Numbered from the stretch's first letter, positions 49,362-62,747 are shown. The stretch is 64,000 bases of DNA from Paraburkholderia silvatlantica (GCF_003096715.1 NZ_QEOL01000004.1:62001-126000); one strand, 5' to 3'. Made by a program: numbers and translations. The notes: generated by a model not told the origin, from the letters alone.

Positions 49362-50150
49362 ATGTGGATCGACACGCACTGCCATCTCGACGCCGCCGAG
49401 TTCGACGCTGACCGCGACGCGGTCGCGTCGGCGGCACAAGCGGCGGGCGTGTCGCGCATTGTGATCCCGGCGGTCGCGCGCGAGAACTTCTCGACGGTTC
49501 GCGCGCTCGCGCACGGCACCGAGGGCGCGGTCTACGCGCTCGGCATCCATCCGCTCTATACGCCGCACGCGCGTGACGACGACCTTGACGTATTGCGCCA
49601 CGAGATCGAGGCGAGTCTCGACGACCCGTGCTTCGTCGGCATCGGCGAGATCGGGCTCGATTACTTCGTGCCGGGCCTCGACGAGGCCCGGCAGCAGCGC
49701 TTCTACGATGCCCAGTTGCGCCTTGCGCGCGAGTTCGGCTTGCCGGCGATCTGCCATGTGCGCAAGTCGCAGGATCAGGTGCTCAAGGGGCTGCGCCGCA
49801 ACGGCGTGACAAGCGGCATTGCGCATGCGTTCAACGGCAGCTTCCAGCAGGCGCGAGCGTTCATCGATCAAGGGATGCATCTGGGCTTCGGCGGCAATCT
49901 GACGTTCGAGCGCGCGCTGCAGATCCGCAGGCTCGCGCAGCAGTTGCCGCTCGAGGCCATCGTCATGGAAACCGATGCGCCGGATATCCCGCCCGCCTGG
50001 CTTTATCGCGAGCGCAACACGCCCGACCAGGTGCCGCGCATCGGTACCGTGCTCGCGGGGTTGCGGGGCTTGAGTCCCGAGGAACTCGCCCTTGGCACGA
50101 CGGCTAACGCTGCGGTTGCGCTGCCGCGGCTCGCGCTTTCGTCTGCATAA
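49362..50150 (+). CDS. TatD family metal-dependent deoxyribonuclease
   Basis: A 262-residue TIM-barrel hydrolase. The metal-binding THCHLD motif is at the start, IGEIGLDYF supplies the Glu, CHVRKS and HAFNG the later His ligands, and METDAPDIPP the catalytic Asp. E. coli members show 3'-5' exonuclease activity on DNA and RNA and may act in repair. It follows lolD by 21 bp and is probably cotranscribed, as with the E. coli YcfH group. Confidence 0.93.
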   Translation: MWIDTHCHLDAAEFDADRDAVASAAQAAGVSRIVIPAVARENFSTVRALAHGTEGAVYALGIHPLYTPHARDDDLDVLRHEIEASLDDPCFVGIGEIGLDYFVPGLDEARQQRFYDAQLRLAREFGLPAICHVRKSQDQVLKGLRRNGVTSGIAHAFNGSFQQARAFIDQGMHLGFGGNLTFERALQIRRLAQQLPLEAIVMETDAPDIPPAWLYRERNTPDQVPRIGTVLAGLRGLSPEELALGTTANAAVALPRLALSSA

Positions 50151-50240
50151 TCGTTTTCGGGGTGGCGTGCACGACATGCATTTGGCGCGGCGCGATTGAA
50201 GCAGTCCGTGCATTCGGCACCCTCGTTGCGAGGAGGCAGG

Positions 50241-52889
50241 ATGCGGGCGATTTGGTGCGGGTTTGCGCTGGGCGTGATTGTCTTGCAGCGACAGGCGGCA
50301 TTGCCGGGGCGGGGCGCGTGGGTCGGGCTCGTTCTGGCAACCGTGCTTGCGGCGGCGTGGGCGGTTTGGGCGCTCGGCGCCGCTGCGCCGGCGGATGACT
50401 CTCACGAAGCGGCTCGCCGCGTGTCCGGCCTGTTTTACGGACGACGCTGGCGCATGGCGAGCGGCTGGGCGGCGGTGTGGCTTGCGGCGGGATGTGCGGG
50501 TTTTGGCTACGCGGCCTGGCGTGCCGAAACGAGGCTTGCAGAGGCGCTTCCCTCTGCCTGGCAGACGCGCGATCTCCACGTCACCGGCTATCTCTCCAGC
50601 TTGCCTTCTTACGGCGCGAACGGCGCGAGCTTTCTCTTTCGCGTCGAGTCGTGGGAAGCGAACAAAGAGGCGCGCCAAGCCGCCACACGGTTGCCGCAAT
50701 TGATCCAGCTCTCCTGGGTGGCGCGCGAGGCGCCGCTGCCGCCGCTCATGCCCGGCGCGCGCTGGCGCTTTGCCGTGCGGCTCAAACGCCCGCACGGTAA
50801 TGGCAACTTCGGCCTGCGCGACACGGAAGCTGCGCTGCTCGCGCGCGGCGTGCGCGCCACCGGCTATGTGAGCGATCCGGAGCATGCCGTGCGTCTGTCC
50901 GTCGACGCTTCCGGCATCGGCGTGCGCATCGAGCGGGCGCGCGCCACGCTGCGCACGCGCATCGACGCGGTGCTCGGCGACGCGCCGCATCGCGGCGTGG
51001 TCATCGCGCTCGCCACGGGTGCGCAGGACGCGGTCAGCGACGCGGACTGGCGTCTCATGCGCAATACGGGCACGAGCCATCTGGTGGCGATTTCCGGGCT
51101 GCATCTCGCGTTCGTCGCGGGGCTCGCTGGGTGGGTCGCGGGCGCGCTGTGGCGGCGCGCACGCTGGCGCGGTGTCGAGGCGCCGCTCCTCGTGCCTGCA
51201 CAAAAGGTTGCCGTGGCGGGCGCGTTGCTCGCGGCGGGCGTCTATGCCGCGCTCGCCGGCTTCAACGTGCCGGTGCAGCGTGCGCTCTGGATGCTGGCGG
51301 TCGTGGCGCTCGCGCTGTTCGCCGGGCGCGAGGTCGCGCGTTCGCACGTGCTGGCGTGGGCGCTCGGGCTTGTGCTGCTGCGCGAACCGTGGGCGGTGAC
51401 GGCAGCCGGATTCTGGCTCTCGTTTTGCGCGGTCGGGGCAATCCTCTTTGCGGCGAGCGGCGTGCCGCGCTTGCACCGGGACGCGCCACAGGATTTTTCC
51501 GCTGACGACATCGATCCGATGCGCGACCGGGTCGAGCCGACTGCAGAGCCAGCTACGCGCGTCGGCTGGCTTCGGCGTCTCGTCCCCATGGCTTTTCCGC
51601 GAGGCGGCTGGCGTGGGGCGATACGGCGCATCGCCTCGCGCTTGGGCGATAGCGCTCGCGTGCAATGGGCCGTGACGCTGGCGCTCGCGCCGCTCACGGC
51701 CTGCTGGTTCGCGCAAATACCGCTGATCGGACCGTTCGCCAATGCTTTTGCGATTCCCTGGGTGAGCATGTTCGTCACGCCGCTGGTCATCGGGAGCGCG
51801 GCGCTGCCCGCGCCGATCGATGCTTTTACGCTGCGCGCGGCTCATACCTGCTTCGACTGGCTTGCCATATCGCTGAGCACGCTTGGGAGCTTGCCGTGGG
51901 CGGTTCTACGAGTGCCTCAACCCGGAGCGTGGCCGCTCGCCTGCGCGGCGGTGGGCGTCGCCTGGTGGCTTGCACCGCGCGGCTGGCCGCTGCGCTGGCT
52001 TGCGCCGTTCACGTGGCTGCCGTTGCTGGTGCCCGCGCCAACGGGGCCGCCGCCGGGCTCGTTCCGGCTCACGGCGCTCGACATCGGCCAGGGCACGTCG
52101 GTGCTGGTCGAAACCGCCCGTCACCGCCTGCTCTTCGACGCGGGCCCGGGGCCCGAATCGACCCAGGCGGGCGAGCGGATCGTCGTGCCGTATCTACAGG
52201 CGCACGGCATAGGGCGTCTCGACACGTTGATGATCAGCCACGACGATTCGGACCATTCCGGCGGCGCGCAAGCCGTGCTCGATGCCGTTGACGTGGGGGC
52301 ATTCGTGGCCGGCGTCCTGCCCACGCATCCGCTCTGGGCGAGCGCGCGCGCCAACGGCGCGCAGACCGTGCAGTGCGCCGCGGGCCAGCGCTGGCAGTGG
52401 GACGGCGTCGACTTCGAAGTGCTTTGGCCCGACCCCGGGCCGCTCACGGGCAAACCCAACGCGCATTGCTGCGTCCTGCGGATGACGACGGCGGCGCGCG
52501 CCGCGCGCGAAACACAGGCGGGCGCGGTTTCCGCGCTGATCGCCGCCGACATCGAGGCGGGCGTCGAGCGCACGCTGATCGCGCGCGACCCCGCGCGGCT
52601 GCGCGCACAGGTGCTCGTCGTGCCGCATCACGGCAGCCGCACCTCGTCGACTGAACCGTTCCTCGATTCTGTCTGGCCGCTCGTCGCGATATTTCAGGTA
52701 GGCTATCTGAACCGCTTTCATCACCCGCATGCGGGCGTCTACGCGCGCTACGCGCCCCGCCCGATCGTGCTCGCGCGCAGCGACGCCGACGGCGCCGCGC
52801 GCGTCGAGGCGCGGCCCGGCGCGCTCGCCGTGGAGCGCTTTCGCGATACGCAGCGGCGCTACTGGATGGAACCACCGACGCAGGACTGA
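50241..52889 (+). CDS. comEC: DNA uptake channel ComEC/Rec2
   Basis: The inner-membrane channel that brings single-stranded DNA into the cell during natural transformation. The 882 residues contain an N-terminal pair of hydrophobic segments, a soluble OB-like domain (about 95-200), the competence membrane domain with many helices (RNTGTSHLVAISGLHLAFVAG is its signature) and a C-terminal metallo-beta-lactamase domain with SHDDSDHSGG and VVPHHGSRTSS. The ATG at 50241 has AGGAGG four bases upstream and is chosen over a TTG at 50196. The gene is complete, so it may support competence; no pilus gene is near. Confidence 0.93.
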   Translation: MRAIWCGFALGVIVLQRQAALPGRGAWVGLVLATVLAAAWAVWALGAAAPADDSHEAARRVSGLFYGRRWRMASGWAAVWLAAGCAGFGYAAWRAETRLAEALPSAWQTRDLHVTGYLSSLPSYGANGASFLFRVESWEANKEARQAATRLPQLIQLSWVAREAPLPPLMPGARWRFAVRLKRPHGNGNFGLRDTEAALLARGVRATGYVSDPEHAVRLSVDASGIGVRIERARATLRTRIDAVLGDAPHRGVVIALATGAQDAVSDADWRLMRNTGTSHLVAISGLHLAFVAGLAGWVAGALWRRARWRGVEAPLLVPAQKVAVAGALLAAGVYAALAGFNVPVQRALWMLAVVALALFAGREVARSHVLAWALGLVLLREPWAVTAAGFWLSFCAVGAILFAASGVPRLHRDAPQDFSADDIDPMRDRVEPTAEPATRVGWLRRLVPMAFPRGGWRGAIRRIASRLGDSARVQWAVTLALAPLTACWFAQIPLIGPFANAFAIPWVSMFVTPLVIGSAALPAPIDAFTLRAAHTCFDWLAISLSTLGSLPWAVLRVPQPGAWPLACAAVGVAWWLAPRGWPLRWLAPFTWLPLLVPAPTGPPPGSFRLTALDIGQGTSVLVETARHRLLFDAGPGPESTQAGERIVVPYLQAHGIGRLDTLMISHDDSDHSGGAQAVLDAVDVGAFVAGVLPTHPLWASARANGAQTVQCAAGQRWQWDGVDFEVLWPDPGPLTGKPNAHCCVLRMTTAARAARETQAGAVSALIAADIEAGVERTLIARDPARLRAQVLVVPHHGSRTSSTEPFLDSVWPLVAIFQVGYLNRFHHPHAGVYARYAPRPIVLARSDADGAARVEARPGALAVERFRDTQRRYWMEPPTQD

Positions 52890-52965
52890 CGCGCCGGGCC
52901 GATCGCCGCGTGAGCGAAAGCGTGCACGACGAACGAGATCAACAAAATAGAGAGACACGCCGCCT

Positions 52966-53769
52966 TTGAAAAACGTCATCCATTTCTCGCACGCGAACGG
53001 CTTTCCGGCCTCGACGTATCGCACGTTCTTCGCCGAACTGGGCGACAACTATGAGTTGCGCTACATCGAGCGCATCGGACACGACGCGCGCTTTCCCGTC
53101 ACCCGCGACTGGCCGCATCTCGTCGAGCAACTGCTCGACGACATTGGCCGCACCTACGAGGAGCCCGTATGGCTCGTCGGCCATTCGCTCGGCGGCTATC
53201 TTTCGCTGATGGCCGCGCTGAAAAAGCCGCAGTGGGTCAAGGGCGTCGTGATGCTCGATTCGCCGGTGATCGCGGGCTGGCGCAGCAGCATGCTGCGGGT
53301 CTCGCAGTGGACCGGCCTCGACGAGCGCCTGTCGCCGGCCGCCGCCACGCGCACGCGCCGCATGAACTGGGCGAGCCGCGACGAGGCCTGGCGGCATTTC
53401 CATTCGAAGGCGGCGTTCGCGCGCTGGGACGAGCGTGTGCTGTCCGACTATGTCGACTTCGGCATTCCTCAGACCTCGGTGGACGGAGGACGCACGCTCG
53501 CCTTCGACCGCGACACCGAATACATGATCTACCGCACGCTGCCGCACACGCTCGGCGCGCGGCTCGTGCACGGGGCGCCGGTGCCGGTGGGCTTCGTCGC
53601 GGGCACGCAGTCGCGTGAAGTCCGCCAGGTCGGGCTGGCGGCAACGCGGCGCATTGCAGGCGAGCGCTTCGAGTGGATCGAGGGCAGTCATCTGTATCCC
53701 ATGGAGCGTCCGATCGAGACTGCGCGCGTGGTGCAGCGCATGCTTTACGCCATGGAAAACGGAGCCTGA
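52966..53769 (+). CDS. Alpha/beta hydrolase
   Basis: A 267-residue hydrolase that starts with TTG (KNVIHFSHANGFPASTYRTF follows directly, the usual start of the fold). The nucleophile elbow is GHSLGG near residue 72, the Asp/acid region is around 190-200 and the catalytic His is in EGSHLYPME near 246. It is a predicted esterase or similar enzyme with unknown substrate. It follows comEC by 76 bp. Confidence 0.87.
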   Translation: MKNVIHFSHANGFPASTYRTFFAELGDNYELRYIERIGHDARFPVTRDWPHLVEQLLDDIGRTYEEPVWLVGHSLGGYLSLMAALKKPQWVKGVVMLDSPVIAGWRSSMLRVSQWTGLDERLSPAAATRTRRMNWASRDEAWRHFHSKAAFARWDERVLSDYVDFGIPQTSVDGGRTLAFDRDTEYMIYRTLPHTLGARLVHGAPVPVGFVAGTQSREVRQVGLAATRRIAGERFEWIEGSHLYPMERPIETARVVQRMLYAMENGA

Positions 53770-53875
53770 GCGATCGCTTTCCGGCGCGGTTGCCTGTGAG
53801 GCTGGGGAGCGCGCAGGGCAGCGCATCGGGCAGCGCGTTCCACCCGCATCCGGCTCGCTCAAAATTCAGGGTTAG

Positions 53876-56433
<2,558 letters not shown>

Positions 56434-56494
56434 GCAGGAATTGTGTGGTAGGGCGCGCCGCTTCGATTGCATGAGCGGCGCGATGGAGGAGCAG

Positions 56495-56513
56495 CGCGGC
56501 GCAATGCGCCGCG
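56495..56513. other. Perfect hairpin upstream of eno
   Basis: CGCGGCGC (56495-56502) and GCGCCGCG (56506-56513), three-base loop, 60 bases after kdsA. There is no T-tract. The rest of the 274-bp gap before eno has no gene that I can support. Confidence 0.4.
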
Positions 56514-56560
56514 TTCGATGTACAAGGCAGCGTGGCAGCGTAACGGTCACGGGAATGTGA

Positions 56561-57991
<1,431 letters not shown>

Positions 57992-58043
57992 GCGGACCCA
58001 GCGCCGGCAGCAGCCTTGCTGTCACCCTTCGTCATCTCTGTCC

Positions 58044-58070
58044 GCCGCCCTGCGTATAGCGCAGGGCGGC
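58044..58070 (+). terminator. Hairpin between eno and ftsB
   Basis: Perfect 11-bp stem GCCGCCCTGCG (58044-58054) and CGCAGGGCGGC (58060-58070), five-base loop, followed by GTGTATTTAT. Probably partial termination, limiting ftsB expression relative to eno. Confidence 0.65.
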
Positions 58071-58092
58071 GTGTATTTATCCGGCACCTTTC

Positions 58093-58515
58093 ATGCGGCT
58101 TGTCACTGTCGTTCTGATCATCCTGCTTGTGCTGATCCAGTATCCGCTCTGGTGGGGCCATGGCGGTTGGCTGCGTGTGCACGAACTGCAGCAGCAACTC
58201 GCGCAGCAGCAAAAGCAGAACGACGACGAGAAACTGCGCAACGAACGCATTGCGGGCGAAGTGCAGGATCTGCAGAACGGCACGGCGGCGGTCGAGGAGC
58301 GTGCCCGCTATGAGATGGGCATGGTGAAGGACAGCGAGGTGTTCGTGCAATTCGTCTCGCCGAACCAGACGCCGCCGGTTACGCCGAGCGGTTCGTCGAA
58401 TACCTCGACGCGCGGCGAGATGTCGGCGGCGCCGGTGAGGGTGGTCCCGAACCCCGTTTCGCGCGTGCCGGAAAAGAAGCATGGGCACGGGAAGGAAGCG
58501 AAGAAGGCGGGCTAA
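58093..58515 (+). CDS. ftsB: Cell division protein FtsB
   Basis: A bitopic membrane protein of the FtsQLB divisome complex. The 140 residues have an N-terminal membrane helix (3-21, LVTVVLIILLVLIQYPLW), a coiled coil (about 30-70, rich in Gln/Leu/Glu) and the periplasmic ARYEMGMVKDSEVF motif typical of FtsB. A Pro/Ser/Thr- and Lys-rich tail of about 50 residues is longer than in E. coli (103 residues). The gene follows eno, as in many proteobacteria. Confidence 0.92.
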   Translation: MRLVTVVLIILLVLIQYPLWWGHGGWLRVHELQQQLAQQQKQNDDEKLRNERIAGEVQDLQNGTAAVEERARYEMGMVKDSEVFVQFVSPNQTPPVTPSGSSNTSTRGEMSAAPVRVVPNPVSRVPEKKHGHGKEAKKAG

Positions 58516-58536
58516 GTGCGCTGCTTGCGCTGGCGA

Positions 58537-58935
58537 TTACCAACCCCAACCTGGATAGCCGTAGCCAATCCCCGTACCCCAGCCGTGGCCCCAACCGCCG
58601 CTGTAATAACTGCCGAAGACCGTGACCGGCGGCGCATAGGCGCGCGACCAGGCCTGTGCGGCCGCTTCCGCGGCCATGGCATTGTCCTGTTCGGCGAGCA
58701 CCTGACGGTCGATCGCGTCGTAGCGCGCTTTTTCGTCGGGCGTGAGCACGGGCGCGGCGGCCGGGAGGCCCGACTGCGCCGCAGGCAGCCGGCTGTAGAT
58801 CGGCGACGGGCCCGGCGGGTCCATCATGCAGCCGCTCGTCGACGCAACGGCGCCGAACGTCGTGAGCATGAGCAACGCGCTCACGCACGGCGTGCGCTCG
58901 CGCAATGGACGTATGAAGCGTTTTTTCTTGACCAT
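58537..58935 (-). CDS. Small predicted lipoprotein with Gly/Tyr/Trp-rich tail
   Basis: A 132-residue protein. The signal peptide (about 1-35) ends in a lipobox-like TSGC, with Cys36 the predicted lipid attachment site. The mature part is Ala/Pro-rich and its tail, GSYYSGGWGHGWGTGIGYGYPGWGW, is split by aromatic and Gly residues. Start 58935 is chosen because GGAGAG lies a few bases upstream. The family is not recognised; it converges on ftsB. Confidence 0.75.
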   Translation of the reverse strand: MVKKKRFIRPLRERTPCVSALLMLTTFGAVASTSGCMMDPPGPSPIYSRLPAAQSGLPAAAPVLTPDEKARYDAIDRQVLAEQDNAMAAEAAAQAWSRAYAPPVTVFGSYYSGGWGHGWGTGIGYGYPGWGW

Positions 58936-59118
58936 GCTTCTCTCCATCTGTCGGACGCCTAAGCAATTTGGGATCAAAGGCAGGTCGGCGTTGCGTTTTC
59001 GGTGCCCGGGCCTGTCTGCGTGCCGCCAAGCGGGGCGGCGCCGCAACCCGTGTTGCGCGCCGCATCGACGTGATCGCCTCAGTGTGCCCTGGTGCGCCTT
59101 GGCTTGCCCTGGTTTGCC

Positions 59119-60081
59119 TCAGTGGCGACGCTGCGCAGCGGGGCTCACGCTTTCTGAGAGCCCCGTCACGGCAAAAAGTTGCGCGACATCCACAGGGTCG
59201 AACTCATAGCGCTGATTGCAGTAGTCGCAATGAATCTCGACATGACCGCGTTCCTCGATCACGCCGTCGACTTCCTCGCGGCCCAGCATCTTGAGCATCG
59301 CGCCCACCTTTTCGCGCGAGCACGAACACTGGAAGCGCGGCGCAAGCGGCTCGAAGTGGCGCACGTTCTCCTGCCAGAAGAGGCGGCGGAACAACGTCTC
59401 GCCGTCTTCCTTGAGCATTTCGTCGCGGGTGAGCGTGCCGCCGAGCGTGCAGACGCGCTCCCAGGTGTCGAGGTCGTGCTCGCCCTGGTGCGGCACGATC
59501 CCGCCGTCGCCCGGCAGCTTCTGGAGCAGCATGCCGACCGCGCGGTCGTCGTTTGCGGCGAGCCAAAGGCGCGAGTCGAGTTGTTCCGAGTGATGCATGT
59601 AATGCTCGAGCACGGCCGCGATCGACTTGAGGGGGCCGTCTTCGCCGTTCAGCGGCACGATGCCCTGGTAGGGCTGCTGGCCCGGCAGCTTTTTCGCGGG
59701 GTCGAGCGTGATCACGCAGCGGCCCTGGCCGTCCGGATTCACGAGATCGGCGAACGTGAGTTCCTCGCCGAGCGGCAGGGCGTTTTCGCCCGTGAAGTCT
59801 TCGCCGAGGCGGGCGGTCGCGCGCATGGTCAGATCCGAGCCGCACTGTACGACCAGCATCTTCACGGGGCCGTCGCCGAAGATCTGCATGATCAGCGTGC
59901 CGTCGAACTTGAGATTCGCCGAGAGCAGCGCGCACGCCGCCATCATCTCGCCGAGCACGGTGCGCACGGGCGCCGGATACTGGCGGCGCTTGAGCACTTC
60001 CTGCCACGTGTTGCCCAGCGAGACAATCTCGCCGCGCACCGGCGCTGCGCTGAACATGAATTTTTGCAACTGGTCGTTCAC
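59119..60081 (-). CDS. hslO: Redox-regulated chaperone Hsp33
   Basis: A holdase chaperone switched on by oxidation. The 320 residues include the C-terminal zinc-binding cysteines as CSCS and CDYC, about 35 residues apart, which form disulfides under stress. The start is GTG at 60081 with AAGGA-type ribosome sequence seven bases upstream and the conserved NDQLQKFMFS N-terminus. No other start fits. Confidence 0.95.
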   Translation of the reverse strand: MNDQLQKFMFSAAPVRGEIVSLGNTWQEVLKRRQYPAPVRTVLGEMMAACALLSANLKFDGTLIMQIFGDGPVKMLVVQCGSDLTMRATARLGEDFTGENALPLGEELTFADLVNPDGQGRCVITLDPAKKLPGQQPYQGIVPLNGEDGPLKSIAAVLEHYMHHSEQLDSRLWLAANDDRAVGMLLQKLPGDGGIVPHQGEHDLDTWERVCTLGGTLTRDEMLKEDGETLFRRLFWQENVRHFEPLAPRFQCSCSREKVGAMLKMLGREEVDGVIEERGHVEIHCDYCNQRYEFDPVDVAQLFAVTGLSESVSPAAQRRH

Positions 60082-60160
60082 AATCTTTTCCTTCGTTTCA
60101 ATCGGGGCGGCGCGGCCCGCGCCGCACACGGCGAGCGCTTGTGGCTCGCCCCCGCGGCGC

Positions 60161-60685
60161 TTAGCCGATGCGTACGAGCTGCGCCTTGAAATATTCGCGG
60201 CGCTGCGCGTAGACATCCGCGTTGCGCTTGAGGCCGGCGATGTCGGCCTCGGTCAGCTCGCGCACGACTTTGGCCGGGGCGCCGAGAATCAGCGAGTTAT
60301 CGGGGAACACCTTGCCTTCCGTGACCACCGCACCCGCGCCAACCAGACAGTTGCGGCCGATTACCGCGCCATTCAAGACCACGGCCTGAATGCCGATCAG
60401 TGCGCCTTCCTTCACGGTGCAGCCGTGCAGCATGGCCTGATGGCCCACGGTCACGTTCGCTTCGAGCGTGAGCGGGTAGCCGGGGTCCGTGTGGAGCACC
60501 GCGCCTTCCTGAACGTTGCTGCGCGCGCCGACGGTGATCGGCTCGTTGTCGCCGCGCAGCGTCGCGCCGAACCAGACGCTCGAGTCTTCGGCCAGTTCGA
60601 CCTTGCCGACGACGGTCGCGTTGTCCGCAACGAACACGCTTTCGTGAATGGTTGGTGCGGCTTCGCCAAGCTTGTAGATGGCCAC
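60161..60685 (-). CDS. Gamma-carbonic anhydrase family protein
   Basis: A 174-residue left-handed beta-helix protein of the YrdA/PaaY/CaiE group. Hexapeptide repeats run through the chain; the metal ligands are in VLHTDPG and in VGHQAMLHGC, a normal three-His set. Start is GTG at 60685, with AGGAG ten bases upstream, giving AIYKLGEAAPTI. These proteins may hydrate CO2 or act on thioesters; activity is not proven for the group. It ends 79 bp before the hslO start, same strand. Confidence 0.88.
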   Translation of the reverse strand: MAIYKLGEAAPTIHESVFVADNATVVGKVELAEDSSVWFGATLRGDNEPITVGARSNVQEGAVLHTDPGYPLTLEANVTVGHQAMLHGCTVKEGALIGIQAVVLNGAVIGRNCLVGAGAVVTEGKVFPDNSLILGAPAKVVRELTEADIAGLKRNADVYAQRREYFKAQLVRIG

Positions 60686-60874
60686 GGTGTCGAGTCTCCT
60701 ATGTCTTGCGGGGCTGCTGCCGGTCTGCGGGCGACGCGCAACGGCTGCGCACGACGCAAGGCAGGTGAATCGCGTATTGTAAACGGTTGCGTGCGCGATC
60801 CGCTTGGGGGGCAATTCGAGCACCTCCGCGCGACAGTTTTCTACTCCCGTTTTCGGTCCCTGTTTCTTTTGCCG

Positions 60875-61792
60875 ATGAATTCCGTTTTCTCCACCGCAAG
60901 CGCCGCCGATGTCCCGGCACCAGCCGATGCCGAACTTGCCTGCTGGCGTCTCGCCGCGCTCGCCGCGCTGCGCGAATGCGATCCGGTCGCCAAGGCCGAC
61001 GCGGTGCGCGGGCTGTACGCGCAGAGTCAGGCTCAGGCCGCTGCGCCTCACTGGGAACCGCAACGCGTCATCCCGACGCCGGCCGGCTTGCCTGGCCGGC
61101 CCGCCGAGCCGCCGCTCGTCGAGCCGCGCGAACTGCAGCGCCGCAGCATGAGCACGCCCCAGGGCCGCGTCGTGCTGCTGCACGCGCTGGCTCACATCGA
61201 ATTCAACGCGATCAATCTGGCGCTCGACGCAGTCTGGCGTTTCCCCGCCATGCCCGACGCCTTCTACGCCGACTGGCTCAAGGTCGCGGCGGAGGAGGCG
61301 TATCACTTCTCGCTGCTGCGCGCGCGGCTCGCCGACTATGGTCACGCATACGGCGATTTCCCCGCGCACAACGGCCTGTGGGAGATGTGCGAGCGCACGA
61401 GCGCCGACGTGCTCGCGCGCATGGCGCTCGTGCCGCGCGTGCTGGAGGCGCGCGGGCTCGACGCCTCGCCGCCCATACGCGCGCGCCTGAAGCAGGCTGG
61501 CGACGACCCATCGGCCGCGCTTCTCGACATCATCTTGCGCGACGAAGTAGGACATGTGCGCATCGGCAACCATTGGTTCCGTCACCTGTGCGAGGCGCGC
61601 GATCTCGACCCGCATGCGGCGTGGCTCGCGCTCGCGAGGCAATACCACGCGCCGCGCCTGCGCGGTCCGTTCAACTTCGAGGCGCGCCGCTCGGCGGGTT
61701 TCGACGCAGCCGAACTGGATGCGCTGGCGGCCCAGGACGCCGCAGAACAGGCTGCCACAAACAAGGCAACGGAGCGTCACTCGACCGAATGA
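60875..61792 (+). CDS. DUF455 ferritin-like protein
   Basis: A 305-residue protein with the DUF455 ferritin-like four-helix core. Metal-type ligands are seen in HALAHIEFNAINLALD, KVAAEEAYHFSLL and LDIILRDEVGHVRIGNHWF, the EXXH-style pattern of di-iron carboxylate proteins such as MiaE. The real reaction is unknown. The divergent gamma-CA gene starts 190 bp away. Confidence 0.85.
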   Translation: MNSVFSTASAADVPAPADAELACWRLAALAALRECDPVAKADAVRGLYAQSQAQAAAPHWEPQRVIPTPAGLPGRPAEPPLVEPRELQRRSMSTPQGRVVLLHALAHIEFNAINLALDAVWRFPAMPDAFYADWLKVAAEEAYHFSLLRARLADYGHAYGDFPAHNGLWEMCERTSADVLARMALVPRVLEARGLDASPPIRARLKQAGDDPSAALLDIILRDEVGHVRIGNHWFRHLCEARDLDPHAAWLALARQYHAPRLRGPFNFEARRSAGFDAAELDALAAQDAAEQAATNKATERHSTE

Positions 61793-61815
61793 CTGGCACA
61801 GACGCCCCGCGCCTA

Positions 61816-61835
61816 TATAATCGAACGATCATTCG
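61816..61835 (+). promoter_or_regulatory. TATAAT -10 element overlapping a near-palindrome
   Basis: TATAAT (61816-61821) is followed at once by CGAACGATCATTCG (61822-61835), a 14-bp dyad with one mismatched pair. It lies 19 bases before the alpha/beta hydrolase start and may be a promoter with a repressor site of the TetR kind. Confidence 0.5.
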
Positions 61836-61853
61836 TTTTTTGCGGCAGCCTCA

Positions 61854-62747
61854 ATGAATCAATCCCGATCCGAATTCGTCGACGTCAATGGCATCCGGCT
61901 GCACGTGCGCCGCTGGGGCGCGCAAGGCGCGCCCGTGCTCTTCATGCTGCACGGCTGGATGGACGTGGCGGCGTCGTTCCAGTTTGTCGTCGATGCGCTG
62001 GATGCACGCGGCGGCGACTGGCAGGTTATCGCGCCCGACCTGCGCGGCTTCGGCCTCTCCGACTGGCCCGTTGCGCAAGGACAGGCCAGCAACTACTGGT
62101 TCCCCGACTATCTCGCCGATCTCGATGCTCTGCTTGCCCACTACGCGCCCGAGGGTCAGGTCGATCTCGTCGGGCACAGTCTCGGCGCGAACATCGTCTG
62201 CCTCTATGCGGGCGTGCGGCCCGAGCGCGTGCGGCGCGTGGTCGATCTGGAGGGTTTCGGCCTGCCGGCGCCGTCACCCGGACAGGCGCCGGGCCGCATG
62301 CGCGAGTGGCTCGATGCAGTGCGCACACCGCCGCAACTGCGCACCTACGCGTCGCTCGACGAGGTGGCCGCGCGGCTCGTGAAGACCAATCCGCGTCTGA
62401 TCGCACCGCGCGCGCGCTTTCTCGCGGAACACTGGTCGAAGCCGGACGGCGAGGGCGGTTATGTGCTGCTGGGCGATCCGGCCCACAAAATGCGCGGTCC
62501 GCTGCTGTACCAGCTCGACGAGGTCATGGCGATCTGGTCGCAGGTGAGTGCGAGGGTGCTGCACGTCGAAGCGGCCGGCTCCGAAACGCTCGCGCGGCTC
62601 GCCGGGGCGGTGCCCATCGGCGAATTCAAGAAGCGTTTCGAGGCGTTTGCCGACTGGCGCGAACGGATCGTCGACGGGGCGGGGCACATGGTGCACCACG
62701 ACCAGCCGGAAGAGGTCGCACGCCTGATCGAGGCGTTCTGCGCCTGA
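61854..62747 (+). CDS. Alpha/beta hydrolase
   Basis: A 297-residue hydrolase with FMLHGWMDVAASFQ (oxyanion region), the nucleophile elbow GHSLGA near residue 107 and the catalytic His in DGAGHMVHHDQPE near 280. It belongs to the large fold superfamily that includes esterases and dehalogenases; substrate unknown. A possible repressor site overlaps its promoter. Confidence 0.88.
   Translation: MNQSRSEFVDVNGIRLHVRRWGAQGAPVLFMLHGWMDVAASFQFVVDALDARGGDWQVIAPDLRGFGLSDWPVAQGQASNYWFPDYLADLDALLAHYAPEGQVDLVGHSLGANIVCLYAGVRPERVRRVVDLEGFGLPAPSPGQAPGRMREWLDAVRTPPQLRTYASLDEVAARLVKTNPRLIAPRARFLAEHWSKPDGEGGYVLLGDPAHKMRGPLLYQLDEVMAIWSQVSARVLHVEAAGSETLARLAGAVPIGEFKKRFEAFADWRERIVDGAGHMVHHDQPEEVARLIEAFCA

Noticed and set aside
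49209..51845. 878-residue open frame on the minus strand opposite tatD and comEC
   Set aside because: No domain; opposes genes with full catalytic motifs.
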